A DNA stretch of 38,380 nt from Nocardiopsis alkaliphila YIM 80379 (GCF_000341005.1 NZ_ANBD01000095.1:1-38380); one strand, 5' to 3'; shown: positions 28,063 through 35,245, counted from the stretch's first letter. Program-made: numbers and translations. The notes: generated by a model from the sequence alone, not told the origin.

Positions 28063-28235
28063 CCGGCCCTGGTGGGGGCGGGATCGTCCAACGCCGACAT
28101 CGCTCGAAGGCCCTTTCTGATCGAGGGCCGTCAAGAGCTACGTGAGCTCCATCCTCGACCGGCTCGGTGTGAAGAACGCAGGTGCAGGCCGCCCTCGCCC
28201 ATGAGGCCGGCCTGGTGGACCAGTCCGCCGACTGA
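28063..28235 (+). pseudogene. Remnant of a LuxR/NarL-type response-regulator HTH domain
   Basis: Pieces of the conserved C-terminal HTH are readable in three successive frames: LVGAGSSNADIARRPFLIEG from 28069, then VKSYVSSILDRLGVKNA from 28130, then VQAALAHEAGLVDQSAD and a stop at 28233-28235. In intact NarL-type proteins these form one continuous block. At least two frameshifts are needed to join them. No receiver domain, start or partner kinase is recognisable upstream. The remaining gap (27878-28062) holds nothing else I can identify. This is a decayed two-component regulator, or a double sequencing error in a truncated copy. Confidence 0.75.
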
Positions 28236-28283
28236 GGACCCGCGGCGTGGGTTCTGCTTCGGTGGGGGAGGGGGACCGACCAC

Positions 28284-29003
28284 ATGGCGGTTTTCGAGGA
28301 CCGGGCGGACTCGGGGCACTCGCGTCCTGGGAAAGAACGGGAAGAGGTGGCCCTGCTCATGGTGGCCTGGCACCGACTCGTGGGTGATGGGGCCGAGGCC
28401 GGGGCGGTCGGTGCACAACTGCTGAAGCGGTGGAGCGAGCCGCACCGTCGCTATCACGCGCTCCCACATCTGTGGAAGACCCTGAGCGCCGTCGACGTCC
28501 TGCGGGAGTCGGCCCAGGACGTCGACGCCGTGCGTTACGCGGTGTGGTTCCACGACGCCGTCTACGAGGGTCGGTCGGGGGAGGACGAGGCCCAGAGCGC
28601 CCGTCTGGCCCGGCGGCTGCTGGAGTCGATCGGTGCCGAAGCCGAGCTGATCGGGGAGGTGACGCGCCTGGTCCTCTTGACCGAGAGCCACCGCCCCGGT
28701 CCGGGTGATGGCAACGGGGCGGTGCTCTGCGACGCCGACCTGTCGATCCTGGGTGCCGGGCCCGAGGAGTACCTGGCCTACACGAGCGCGGTCCGGGCCG
28801 AGTATCGGCACGTCCCGGACCGGGTGTTCCGGCAAGGGCGGCTCCAATTCCTCCAGGCGGCGCTGGAACGTCCCCATCTGTTCCATACCGGATCGGGCCG
28901 GCGACAGTGGGAGACCCGGGCCAGGGCCAACATGCGCGCCGAGGTGGAACGGCTCACCCCAGGTGTTTGGGGCGCCGCAGTCCCGAGGCCCGAAGTCGGG
29001 TGA
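28284..29003 (+). CDS. Predicted metal-dependent HD-superfamily hydrolase (COG4339-like)
   Basis: A 239-residue protein with the HD pattern of this small family: RRYHALPHL near residue 57, WFHDAVYE with the His-Asp pair near residue 90, and a later acidic block LCDADLSILG. Members are probable phosphohydrolases whose substrate is unknown. The ATG at 28284 has a G/A-rich ribosome binding region (GGGGGAGGGGG); in-frame starts further down are possible. The last 50 bp overlap the convergent DUF4031 gene. It directly follows the decayed LuxR remnant but is not related to it. Confidence 0.8.
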   Translation: MAVFEDRADSGHSRPGKEREEVALLMVAWHRLVGDGAEAGAVGAQLLKRWSEPHRRYHALPHLWKTLSAVDVLRESAQDVDAVRYAVWFHDAVYEGRSGEDEAQSARLARRLLESIGAEAELIGEVTRLVLLTESHRPGPGDGNGAVLCDADLSILGAGPEEYLAYTSAVRAEYRHVPDRVFRQGRLQFLQAALERPHLFHTGSGRRQWETRARANMRAEVERLTPGVWGAAVPRPEVG

Positions 29004-29220
29004 CCAACTCGCGCCCACTGACGTGTTCGGCCCCCAGGGCGACCGCATGGGCGTGCAGGTGTTCGGGGACGTCGTAGTGGTCGCGTTCGAAGGCCCGGCC
29101 GGGTATCCCCAGGTCTTGGGCGAAGGCGTGCAACTCCTCGAAGGAATCGTCGCTGACCAGGTGTGCGAAGAGCAGGCCGTGCGGACCCGGCCAGAGCGGG
29201 GTGTCGATGAGGATGCTCAC
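28954..29220 (-). CDS. DUF4031 domain protein
   Basis: An 88-residue protein covering almost only the DUF4031 domain: ILIDTPLWPGPHGLLFAHLVSD, then FAQDLGIPGRAFERDHYDVPE and the C-terminal VSGRELVTRLRASGLRRP. The GTG start at 29220 overlaps the stop of the upstream Lrp-type gene by 4 nt (GTGA), so it is co-translated with it. The 3' end overlaps the HD gene by 50 bp. The biochemical role of DUF4031 is unknown. Its strict conservation of His and Asp (RDHYDVPE) suggests metal or nucleotide binding, which is inference. Confidence 0.82.
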   Translation of the reverse strand: MSILIDTPLWPGPHGLLFAHLVSDDSFEELHAFAQDLGIPGRAFERDHYDVPEHLHAHAVALGAEHVSGRELVTRLRASGLRRPKHLG

Positions 29221-29684
29221 GGTGTCTCCGGTGGGGTCACCGCGCGCCAAGGCACGGGGCTGGACAGGACCATGGTGCTGGAGGGGCGCCCGTGGTCGGC
29301 CAGTTGGTCGATGACCTCTTCGAAGTGCTCCATGGAGCGCACCGCGATGAGCAGAACGCAGCAGGCGTCACCGGTGACCCGGTGCACCTGGAGGATTTCG
29401 GGCAGCCCCAGGGACGTCTGGTCGCGTAGCAGGCAGTGGGCCCCGAAACATTCCATGCGTACCAGGGCGGTCACCGGAAGACCCGCGGCGGCGGGATCGA
29501 CGTGGGCGTGGTAACCGGTGATGACGCCACGGTCGGTGAGGCGGCGGACTCGGTCGGCCACGGCCGGAGCCGACAGGTTGATCCGGCGGGAAAGTTCGTT
29601 GAAGGACAGGCGCCCGTCCTGTTGGAGTTCGTGGAGGATTCGCTGGTCAACGCCGTCCAACGGAGTGGGAGAGCGTGGGGTCAT
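29217..29684 (-). CDS. Lrp/AsnC-family regulator, divergent to the kynurenine genes
   Basis: A 155-residue Lrp-type protein. The N-terminal helix-turn-helix is LDGVDQRILHELQQDGRLSFNELSRRINLSAPAVADRVRRL. The C-terminal RAM domain has VTALVRMECFGAHCLL and HRVTGDACCVLLIAVRSMEHFEEVID. It lies 215 bp from the divergent tryptophan 2,3-dioxygenase gene. In proteobacteria a Lrp-type protein (KynR) controls kyn genes from the same position, so control of kynA/kynU by tryptophan or kynurenine is a reasonable inference. The ATG at 29684 was chosen because the family N-terminus begins there; the frame opens at 29699. A DUF4031 gene follows with a 4 nt overlap. Confidence 0.88.
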   Translation of the reverse strand: MTPRSPTPLDGVDQRILHELQQDGRLSFNELSRRINLSAPAVADRVRRLTDRGVITGYHAHVDPAAAGLPVTALVRMECFGAHCLLRDQTSLGLPEILQVHRVTGDACCVLLIAVRSMEHFEEVIDQLADHGRPSSTMVLSSPVPWRAVTPPETP

Positions 29685-29779
29685 ACTTTGTGCTCCCAAG
29701 GGCGAGAGAGGTTTTCAGTAATGAATGTAAGGCCAAGGAGGGCTCTGGAGGGCCGGTGGCCATTCCTTCTCTTGGCGAT

Positions 29780-29791
29780 ATGTCCGAACAT
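29780..29791. promoter_or_regulatory. Dyad ATGT-N4-ACAT in the kyn control region
   Basis: A perfect 4+4 dyad with a 4 nt centre lies about midway between the divergent lrp and kynA genes. It is a candidate regulator site but short. Confidence 0.3.
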
Positions 29792-29864
29792 GTGATCTCA
29801 CGCTCACGGCGCCGTGCACAGGGGACCTCCATGGCGCCGTGCCGCGTGGGACCACCGACACCAC

Positions 29865-29885
29865 GCAGTACACAGTGCAGTACAC
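29865..29885 (+). promoter_or_regulatory. Tandem GCAGTACAC repeats before kynA
   Basis: GCAGTACAC occurs at 29865-29873 and again at 29877-29885, period 12. It ends just before the kynA ribosome binding site (GAGGGG, 29886-29891). Its place at the promoter suggests a regulator site or part of the promoter itself. Confidence 0.4.
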
Positions 29886-29899
29886 GAGGGGTAGTAACG

Positions 29900-30814
29900 A
29901 TGCTCTCCACCACGTCCGTCCAGCAGTGCCCCTACGCGCCCGCCGAGAGCGAGGCACAGGAGAACGCCGCGGCGGCCCGGGTCCGCAAGGCCGAGAGCGA
30001 TCAAGGCGAGCCCACCCTGAACTTCGACCGCAACACCCCCTACGTCGACTACGCGGGGATCGACACCCTGCTCGACCTGAAGAAGCCACGAACCGACGAA
30101 CCCGCCGAATCCGCCTTCATCATCACCACCCAGGTGATGGAGTTGCTCTTCACCCTGGTGCAGGAACGCTGGGAGGCCGCCCGCGACGCCTTGGAGGCCG
30201 ATGACGTGCCCAGCGCCTTGGTCTGGTTGCGTGGTGCCCGCAAGGCCCAGGACGTGCTCAACGACTCTTGGGGGTTGCTCGCCGACATGACCCCCACCCA
30301 GTTCAACCGGTTTCGCGACTCCTTCGGTGAGGCCTCGGGCTTCCAGTCCTACGGTTACCGCAAGCTGGAGTTCATCTTGGGGCACAAGTCCGCCGCGATG
30401 ATCCGCCCGCACAAGGCCATGAGCGACGTGGTCACCGAACTCACCGAACTCCTGGAGCGCCCCAGTCTGTACGACGCCGCACTGCGTCTACTCCACCGGC
30501 GAGGACTGTCCGTGCCCGACACCGTGGCGGATCGGGACTGGACGGCCGACTACGAGGCCTCCGAACAGGTGGAGCGTGCCTGGCTGGAGGTCTACGCGGA
30601 CGACCGGCCCGGCAACGACCTGTTCCTGTTGGCGGAGGCCTTGGTGGACGTCGCCGAGGGAGTCACGCGATGGCGGCAGTTGCACCTGGTCGCGGTCAAG
30701 CGTGCCATGGGGGCCAAACCCGGTAGCGGTGGCTCCAACGGCCTCAGGTGGTTGGCCCGCAACGCCGAGCAGGACGTCTTCCCTGAGTTGTGGTCCCTGC
30801 GCAGTACGGTCTGA
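29900..30814 (+). CDS. kynA: Tryptophan 2,3-dioxygenase
   Basis: A 304-residue heme enzyme opening the indole ring of L-tryptophan to N-formylkynurenine. Conserved parts are TLNFDRNTPYVDY, SGFQSYGYRKLEFILGHK with the substrate-binding Arg, the proximal heme His in RQLHLVAVKRAMG, the loop GSGGSNG, and the C-terminal FPELW. The distal position, FII-x-HQ in most TDOs, reads FIITTQ here, so the active-site His is Thr77. The ELWF that follows is ELLF. This looks like an actinobacterial subgroup. The start has a good ribosome binding site. Kynureninase follows 65 bp downstream, supporting tryptophan catabolism to anthranilate. No kynurenine formamidase gene is in the window. Confidence 0.92.
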   Translation: MLSTTSVQQCPYAPAESEAQENAAAARVRKAESDQGEPTLNFDRNTPYVDYAGIDTLLDLKKPRTDEPAESAFIITTQVMELLFTLVQERWEAARDALEADDVPSALVWLRGARKAQDVLNDSWGLLADMTPTQFNRFRDSFGEASGFQSYGYRKLEFILGHKSAAMIRPHKAMSDVVTELTELLERPSLYDAALRLLHRRGLSVPDTVADRDWTADYEASEQVERAWLEVYADDRPGNDLFLLAEALVDVAEGVTRWRQLHLVAVKRAMGAKPGSGGSNGLRWLARNAEQDVFPELWSLRSTV

Positions 30815-30879
30815 TCCGGCGTTCCCCGAAGAGAACCATTCCGGCCCACGGGCCGTAGGCGAAAGAGGACGAGACCCCG

Positions 30880-32118
30880 ATGACACCCACCACCCGCGAG
30901 GAGTGCGCCGCACTGGACGCGGCCGATCCCCTCGCCGCTCTTCGTGAGGAGTTCGTCCTTCCCGAGGGCGTGATCTACCTGGACGGCAACTCACTCGGCG
31001 CACTGCCGCGCTCCACTCCCGGTCGGGTGGCCGACATGATCGAACGCGAGTGGGGCCAAGACCTCATTCGTAGCTGGAACGACGCCGGCTGGTGGGACAA
31101 ACCGCGCACCTTGGGTGCCAAGGTCGCACCGCTGGTGGGCGCCGACCCCGACGAGGTGATCGTCGGTGACGGTACCTCCGCCAACCTGTTCAAGTGCGTG
31201 GTCACGGCGCTGCGGCTGTCCGACCGTTCGGTGGTGCTGGGCGAAGCGGGCAACTTCTCCACGGACCTCTACGTCACCGAGGGCGCCGTCGCGCTGGCGG
31301 GGGCGACCCAGCGTCGAGTCGACCCGGACGGTCCCGGGCTGGCCGTCGAACTCGCACGCGGAGACGTCGCGGTCCTGTTGCTCAGTCACGTGGACTATCG
31401 CAGCGGCGTCCTGCGGGACATGGCCGGGATCACCCGGCTGGCACACGCACACGGCACCCTGGTGATCTGGGACCTGTGCCACAGTGTCGGCGCGGTGCCC
31501 ATCGACCTCTCCGCCCTGGACGTGGACTTCGCGGTGGGATGCACCTATAAGTACCTCAACGGCGGTCCGGGTGCCCCCGCGTTCCTATACGCGGCCCGAC
31601 GCCACCACACGGCCTCCGACCAGCCGTTGAGCGGGTGGCACGGACACGCGCGGCCGTTCGACTTCGCCCCCGACTACGAACCGGCCCCCGGGGTCTCCCG
31701 TTTCCTGAGCGGTTCGCAGCCCTTGGTCGCCGACGCGGCTCTGGAAGCGGGCTTGGACGTATGGGCCAAGGCCGACATGGCACAGGTTCGAGCCAAGAGC
31801 CTGATCATGACCGACCTGTTCTTGGACCGCGCCGCTTCGGTGGGGCTGGCCTCGATCACCCCGGCCGAACACGACCGTCGGGGCAGCCAGGTGGCTCTGC
31901 TCGAGCCGGAGGAAGGTGCCGGATACCCGATCGTTCAGGCGTTGATCGAGCGCGGGGTGATCGGTGACTTCCGGGCCCCCGACGTGATGCGCTTCGGGTT
32001 CACTCCGTTGTACCTGCGGTACGTGGACGTCTTCGACGCCGCGACCGCGTTGGTGGAGGTCGTGGAGTCGAGTGAGTGGCGCGCCGCACGCTTCAACCGC
32101 AGGTCACAGGTGACCTGA
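30880..32118 (+). CDS. kynU: Kynureninase
   Basis: A 412-residue PLP enzyme of the aminotransferase class V fold that splits kynurenine into anthranilate and alanine. Diagnostic parts are VIYLDGNSLGALPRST, VIVGDGTSANLFK, VIWDLCHSVGAVPIDL with the PLP-binding Asp, and the Schiff-base Lys in GCTYKYLNGGPGAPAF. The C-terminal domain ends with MRFGFTPLYLRYVDV. The ATG has AGAGGACGAG upstream. The gene follows kynA and shares its transcript, and a strong terminator is found 176 bp after the stop. The anthranilate formed may feed tryptophan recycling, NAD-independent catabolism or a secondary metabolite. Confidence 0.95.
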   Translation: MTPTTREECAALDAADPLAALREEFVLPEGVIYLDGNSLGALPRSTPGRVADMIEREWGQDLIRSWNDAGWWDKPRTLGAKVAPLVGADPDEVIVGDGTSANLFKCVVTALRLSDRSVVLGEAGNFSTDLYVTEGAVALAGATQRRVDPDGPGLAVELARGDVAVLLLSHVDYRSGVLRDMAGITRLAHAHGTLVIWDLCHSVGAVPIDLSALDVDFAVGCTYKYLNGGPGAPAFLYAARRHHTASDQPLSGWHGHARPFDFAPDYEPAPGVSRFLSGSQPLVADAALEAGLDVWAKADMAQVRAKSLIMTDLFLDRAASVGLASITPAEHDRRGSQVALLEPEEGAGYPIVQALIERGVIGDFRAPDVMRFGFTPLYLRYVDVFDAATALVEVVESSEWRAARFNRRSQVT

Positions 32119-32293
32119 TCCGAGGATGACCCTCTCCCGGTGTCGGATGCGTGTGGCCTCGACCACGTGTACGACCTACTGAACCCACGCCCGAAGGATC
32201 TGCTTTTTACGGTCTGCGGGCGTGTAAGTGGCCTTTCGTTCCGGTTCCAGCTCATCCCATGGCCTGTGCTCCGGCGTGTGACGAGAGCCACTC

Positions 32294-32326
32294 GCGGGCC
32301 TGCCCATCGTCCTTGGGCAGGCCCGC
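32294..32326 (+). terminator. Strong intrinsic terminator after kynU
   Basis: A perfect 13 bp stem (32294-32306 with 32314-32326, GCGGGCCTGCCCA and its complement) has a 7 nt loop and is followed by AAACCCTTTTCCC. It ends the kynA-kynU transcript. Confidence 0.85.
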
Positions 32327-32373
32327 AAACCCTTTTCCCTGGGGTGTTTTTGGGTCTTGGGGGCGATTCGTGG

Positions 32374-32388
32374 ACCGCTTCAAGCGGT
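32374..32388. promoter_or_regulatory. 15 bp palindrome, candidate operator
   Basis: ACCGCTT-C-AAGCGGT has 7 bp arms around a single base. It lies downstream of the kyn terminator in an AT-richer stretch, so it probably belongs to the promoter region of the gene at 32751. Confidence 0.4.
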
Positions 32389-32750
32389 AATTTCTTGAAT
32401 GCGCACCGTCATTTTACCTGGAATCCGTCGGTGCTTTGCCAAAGCCTGGGTTAGTGTCCTTCGTGACCGGTTCGTGATTCGTTATTAACGAGCCGGTGCC
32501 GAGCCCTTGACCGGCCACGGCCGGAAGGGAAAACAAGGCCCTTCTTGATCTCGGGAACGAGCCGCGCGAATCCATGCGCCGGCTGTCCGACGGAGTCGAT
32601 CCGGCCCCCGTTCCCACCCGCCTGTCGCAGTCGGCGACGCGGGACACCCCATGATCCGACGTCATCTCGGAGTGCAGACCTGTGCACCCGTGTGCCCTGA
32701 CGCGTCCTGGGCGGCCTCCTCGGCCCTGTCTCCAACCTGGCTGATACTTC
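32389..32750 (+). other. Gene-free leader with three consecutive hairpins
   Basis: Three inverted repeats follow one another: ACCGGTTCGT/ACGAGCCGGT (32466-32497, one G-T), CCGGCC/GGCCGG (32511-32524) and GAAGGG/CCCTTC (32524-32544). They could structure the leader of the wall-type gene downstream. I could not match it to a known riboswitch. An open frame from the ATG at 32651 (MIRRHLGVQTCAPV) looks faintly like a signal peptide but is in another frame than the gene at 32751. Confidence 0.45.
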
Positions 32751-33632
32751 ATGAGCAACGACACTCCCATCCAGTACGGCGAAGTCACCGCTACCTACTT
32801 CTGGGACGACGGTTCCGGCATCAACGGTGACACGGGTATGCCCGCAGGTGGCGAGCCCATGCAGAAGGGGCTCTTCTCCAGCCCCAGCTGGCCGCTGGGC
32901 ACCGAGGGCTACATCGTTCACGAGGGCGAGCAGTACGACTTCTTCATCGGTGACCGTGGTCCTGGTGTGCCCTCCCATGACTGCGACGTCCTTCTCGACA
33001 TCGACGGCAAGACCTTCGCCGACATGATGGGCGAGTCCTGGAACGACGAGACCTATGTCGTCAGTGGTGGCAACGGTCACGCCGAGGTCGAGTACTTCAT
33101 CACCGAATGGGGCGACGGTAACGGCACCGAGGGTGCCCCGCACCCCTTCCAGCAGCCCGGCAACAAGTGCGAGAACGCCGTCGGGGAAATTCCCGAAGAG
33201 CACCTGCCCGAGGTGAAGAAGGAAAAGGAAGAAAAGGAGAAGGCCGAGAAGGAACAGGCCGAGAAGGAACAGGCCGAGAAGGAACAGGCCGAGAAGGACG
33301 CCCAAAAGGAGGAGGCCGAGCAGCAGGCCGCGGCTTCTTCTGGCTCCGACGACGACGGCGGCGAACAGGCCGGCGTCACCGCTGAGACCGCCACCAACGA
33401 GCTGTCGGGCTTCGAACTGATGAACGCCGAGGGGATGCCGTCAGCCGCAGGCCTGCTCACCCTGGCGCTCATCCCCGCCATCCTCATCGCGCTGTTCTTC
33501 GCTTGGAACCGCCGCCCCTCCGGTGCGCACGCCGGAGCCTTTGACGAGAACGGCAAGGGCCTGATGGCTCAGAGCACCGGTCGCCACGGTATCGCCTCGC
33601 TGTTCGACCGTCTGCGCGACAAGGGCGAGTGA
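32751..33632 (+). CDS. Wall-type double-psi beta-barrel (RlpA-like) protein with C-terminal membrane helix
   Basis: A 293-residue protein. Residues about 8-115 have the pattern of RlpA/DPBB domains: EVTATYFWDDG, FSSPSWPLGTEGYI, FFIGDRGPGVPSHDCDVLLD. Residues about 155-195 form a Lys/Glu linker with EKEQA repeats, probably a long helix. A membrane helix follows at 231-252 (AAGLLTLALIPAILIALFFAW) and then a basic tail, the layout of an outside domain anchored by its C-terminus. Such a protein needs a signal peptide, but none is present, the ATG has no ribosome binding site, and an in-frame stop lies 9 nt before it. The 5' end may be frameshifted. A role at the cell wall is inferred. Confidence 0.72.
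   Translation: MSNDTPIQYGEVTATYFWDDGSGINGDTGMPAGGEPMQKGLFSSPSWPLGTEGYIVHEGEQYDFFIGDRGPGVPSHDCDVLLDIDGKTFADMMGESWNDETYVVSGGNGHAEVEYFITEWGDGNGTEGAPHPFQQPGNKCENAVGEIPEEHLPEVKKEKEEKEKAEKEQAEKEQAEKEQAEKDAQKEEAEQQAAASSGSDDDGGEQAGVTAETATNELSGFELMNAEGMPSAAGLLTLALIPAILIALFFAWNRRPSGAHAGAFDENGKGLMAQSTGRHGIASLFDRLRDKGE
33243..33299 (+). repeat. 15 bp tandem repeat coding for EKEQA units
   Basis: The unit GCCGAGAAGGAACAG occurs three times exactly (33243, 33258, 33273) plus a 12 nt partial copy. It keeps the frame and extends the charged linker by five residues per unit, so copy number could vary between strains. Confidence 0.85.
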
Positions 33633-33635
33633 GCA

Positions 33636-33906
33636 CGGTCCTTCCCCGGACCGGTTCGGGCTCTTGGTGATCCGGAGCGTCCGAGCGGCCAGGCGTCCCC
33701 TGGCCAGGAGGCAGGGCTCTCCGGAACGACGCACCGGAGAGTGGAGGAAGGGTCGCGGTCACGCCTTGGGTTCCAGTGGTGGTCGCAACACCCCAGCGCA
33801 AGGGGTGCCATGCACTTTCGGATCCGCCCGGGCCGGTTCACCATCGGCCATGGTTTCGAGGGATGTGGGTGGGCCGTCGGTCGCCGTTGACCGTGGCGGC
33901 CCACCC
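33636..33906. other. Gene-free stretch (to 34095) with five perfect inverted repeats
   Basis: The hairpins are at 33636-33653 (6 bp), 33687-33705 (7 bp), 33717-33741 (8 bp, CTCTCCGG/CCGGAGAG), 33789-33807 (6 bp) and 33867-33906 (10 bp, GGGTGGGCCG/CGGCCCACCC). The first is placed as a terminator of the wall-type gene. The stretch from 33907 to 34095 holds nothing I recognise. In particular, no E1-beta gene follows the E1-alpha gene here. Confidence 0.5.
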
Positions 33907-34095
33907 GCCCGGTGGACGCCGCGGCACGTGGGGCCGGGCGCCCGTTCCCGTGTCACGCACAAGGGAGTCCGCCCGAGTCCGCGACACTTTCGGCGGCGCC
34001 GTTGCCACCCGCGGAGTCCGGGGCCTCCCCTGTGTTCGACACGGTGGTCCGTGTGTCGTCGCTCCTCACGCGGGGGCGCTCGAGGAACGTGTGGG

Positions 34096-35112
34096 TCAAA
34101 CGGACGCGGGATCGAGTCGTTTCTCGTTCAGTCGCTCGCGTATGAGGGCGACGACCCTTTCCGCGTCCCGTTCATAGACCTCCAGCAGACCGTCGTCGAC
34201 GATCTGCTCGTTGCGCAGTAGAACCTCCAGCCGCACCAGCGGGTCGCGCTCGGTCCAGTACCCCACCTCGTCCGAGTCCCGGTGATGCTCTGAGGAGCCG
34301 GAGTCGAGTTGCGGGTCGATCCGGTAGGTGAACGCCTCCACGATCGCAGGTCCGCCACCGGCGCGGGCCTCGGCCAGGGTGTGGGCGACCACGGTGTAGA
34401 CCGCGGCGGCGTCGTTGCCGTCCACCCGGTGGTTGCGCATCCCGTGCCCCGCCGCCCTGTGCGTCAGGGGAGACGTCATGCCTCGGGCGTGGCGCGGGGT
34501 GCTGATGGCCCAGTGGTTGTTCTGTACCAGGAAGACCACGGGAGTGTTCCACACGGCGGCGAAGTCGTAGGCCTCTTGGGTCTCACCCTCGCCGGTGGAA
34601 CCCTCACTCATGAGGACGAGAGCGGCCACGTCGCGCCCCTTGTTCCGAGCGGCGTAGGTGAGTCCAACGGCGTGCGAGGCGTTGGTGGCCAGCGGGGTGC
34701 CCTGTGGCGCGCAGCGGTAGCGGTGCGGGTCGTACCCACAACGCCAGTCCCCACGGAAGAGGGACAAGGTCTGGGCCGGGTCGACCCCGTGCGTGATCAT
34801 GGCGACGCTGTCCCGGTAACCGGGAAAGAGCCAGTCCTGTTCGGACAGGGCCAGCACCCCGCCGACCTGGGTGGCCTCCTGACCCGTCGATGACGGATAG
34901 ATCGCGAGACGTCCCTGGCGGGCCAAGGTGCCGGCCTGTCGGTTGAAGCGACGACCGATGACCATGGCCCGCTGGAGCTCGGCGAGCACGGCGTGGTCGG
35001 GAGTGCCGAACGAGGAGTGTTCGTGACGGTGACCGTGCCGATCCACCAGGCGCACCGGATCCTGGGAGGGCGGAGGAGGAACCGGACGAGTTCGCTCATC
35101 GGTGTGCTTCAT
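34096..35112 (-). CDS. Orphan thiamine-diphosphate dehydrogenase E1 component, alpha subunit
   Basis: A 338-residue E1-alpha of the pyruvate / branched-chain 2-oxoacid dehydrogenase type. It has YPSSTGQEATQVGGVLAL, WLFPGYRDSVAMITHGV, the region before the TPP motif, and FAAVWNTPVVFLVQNNHWAIS with the closing Asn-Asn. The TPP-binding motif normally opens Gly-Asp-Gly; here it reads Ser169-Glu170-Gly171 (34600-34608). The conserved His of the later loop is also replaced (YRIDPQ). E1-beta and E2 genes, usually next in the operon, are absent. A Lrp-type regulator is divergent, as in bkd loci. The start at 35112 is leaderless-like (CATATT, 6 nt). It may be a relic, a subunit with partners elsewhere, or a changed function. 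Confidence 0.85.
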   Translation of the reverse strand: MKHTDERTRPVPPPPSQDPVRLVDRHGHRHEHSSFGTPDHAVLAELQRAMVIGRRFNRQAGTLARQGRLAIYPSSTGQEATQVGGVLALSEQDWLFPGYRDSVAMITHGVDPAQTLSLFRGDWRCGYDPHRYRCAPQGTPLATNASHAVGLTYAARNKGRDVAALVLMSEGSTGEGETQEAYDFAAVWNTPVVFLVQNNHWAISTPRHARGMTSPLTHRAAGHGMRNHRVDGNDAAAVYTVVAHTLAEARAGGGPAIVEAFTYRIDPQLDSGSSEHHRDSDEVGYWTERDPLVRLEVLLRNEQIVDDGLLEVYERDAERVVALIRERLNEKRLDPASV

Positions 35113-35118
35113 GTCTTG

Positions 35119-35143
35119 AATATGAGCCGAATCACCCCATATT
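35119..35143. promoter_or_regulatory. Inverted repeat AATATG-N13-CATATT over the E1-alpha promoter, candidate Lrp site
   Basis: A perfect 6+6 dyad with a 13 nt centre. The arm at 35119-35124 is also the -10 hexamer of the minus-strand E1-alpha gene (CATATT, 6 nt before the ATG), so a protein bound here would block it. AT-rich dyads of this size suit Lrp/BkdR-type regulators. The divergent regulator gene starts 103 bp further on. Confidence 0.5.
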
Positions 35144-35245
35144 GTCGATGCCTGCAGGCCGATGCTGGACGAACTGTCCGGTAAGACTCCCATCGGCACC
35201 AATCATCTGGTCCGCCCACCACACGGACGGTATGAGGTAAGACAC

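Noticed and set aside
32389..32750. ydaO (c-di-AMP) riboswitch before the wall-type gene
   Set aside because: The context is suggestive, but I could not match the conserved core blocks by eye, so I only report the hairpins.
33633..34095. Remnant of an E1-beta gene after the E1-alpha gene
   Set aside because: I translated the minus strand by eye in all frames and found no E1-beta motif; the region is hairpins and unrecognised sequence.
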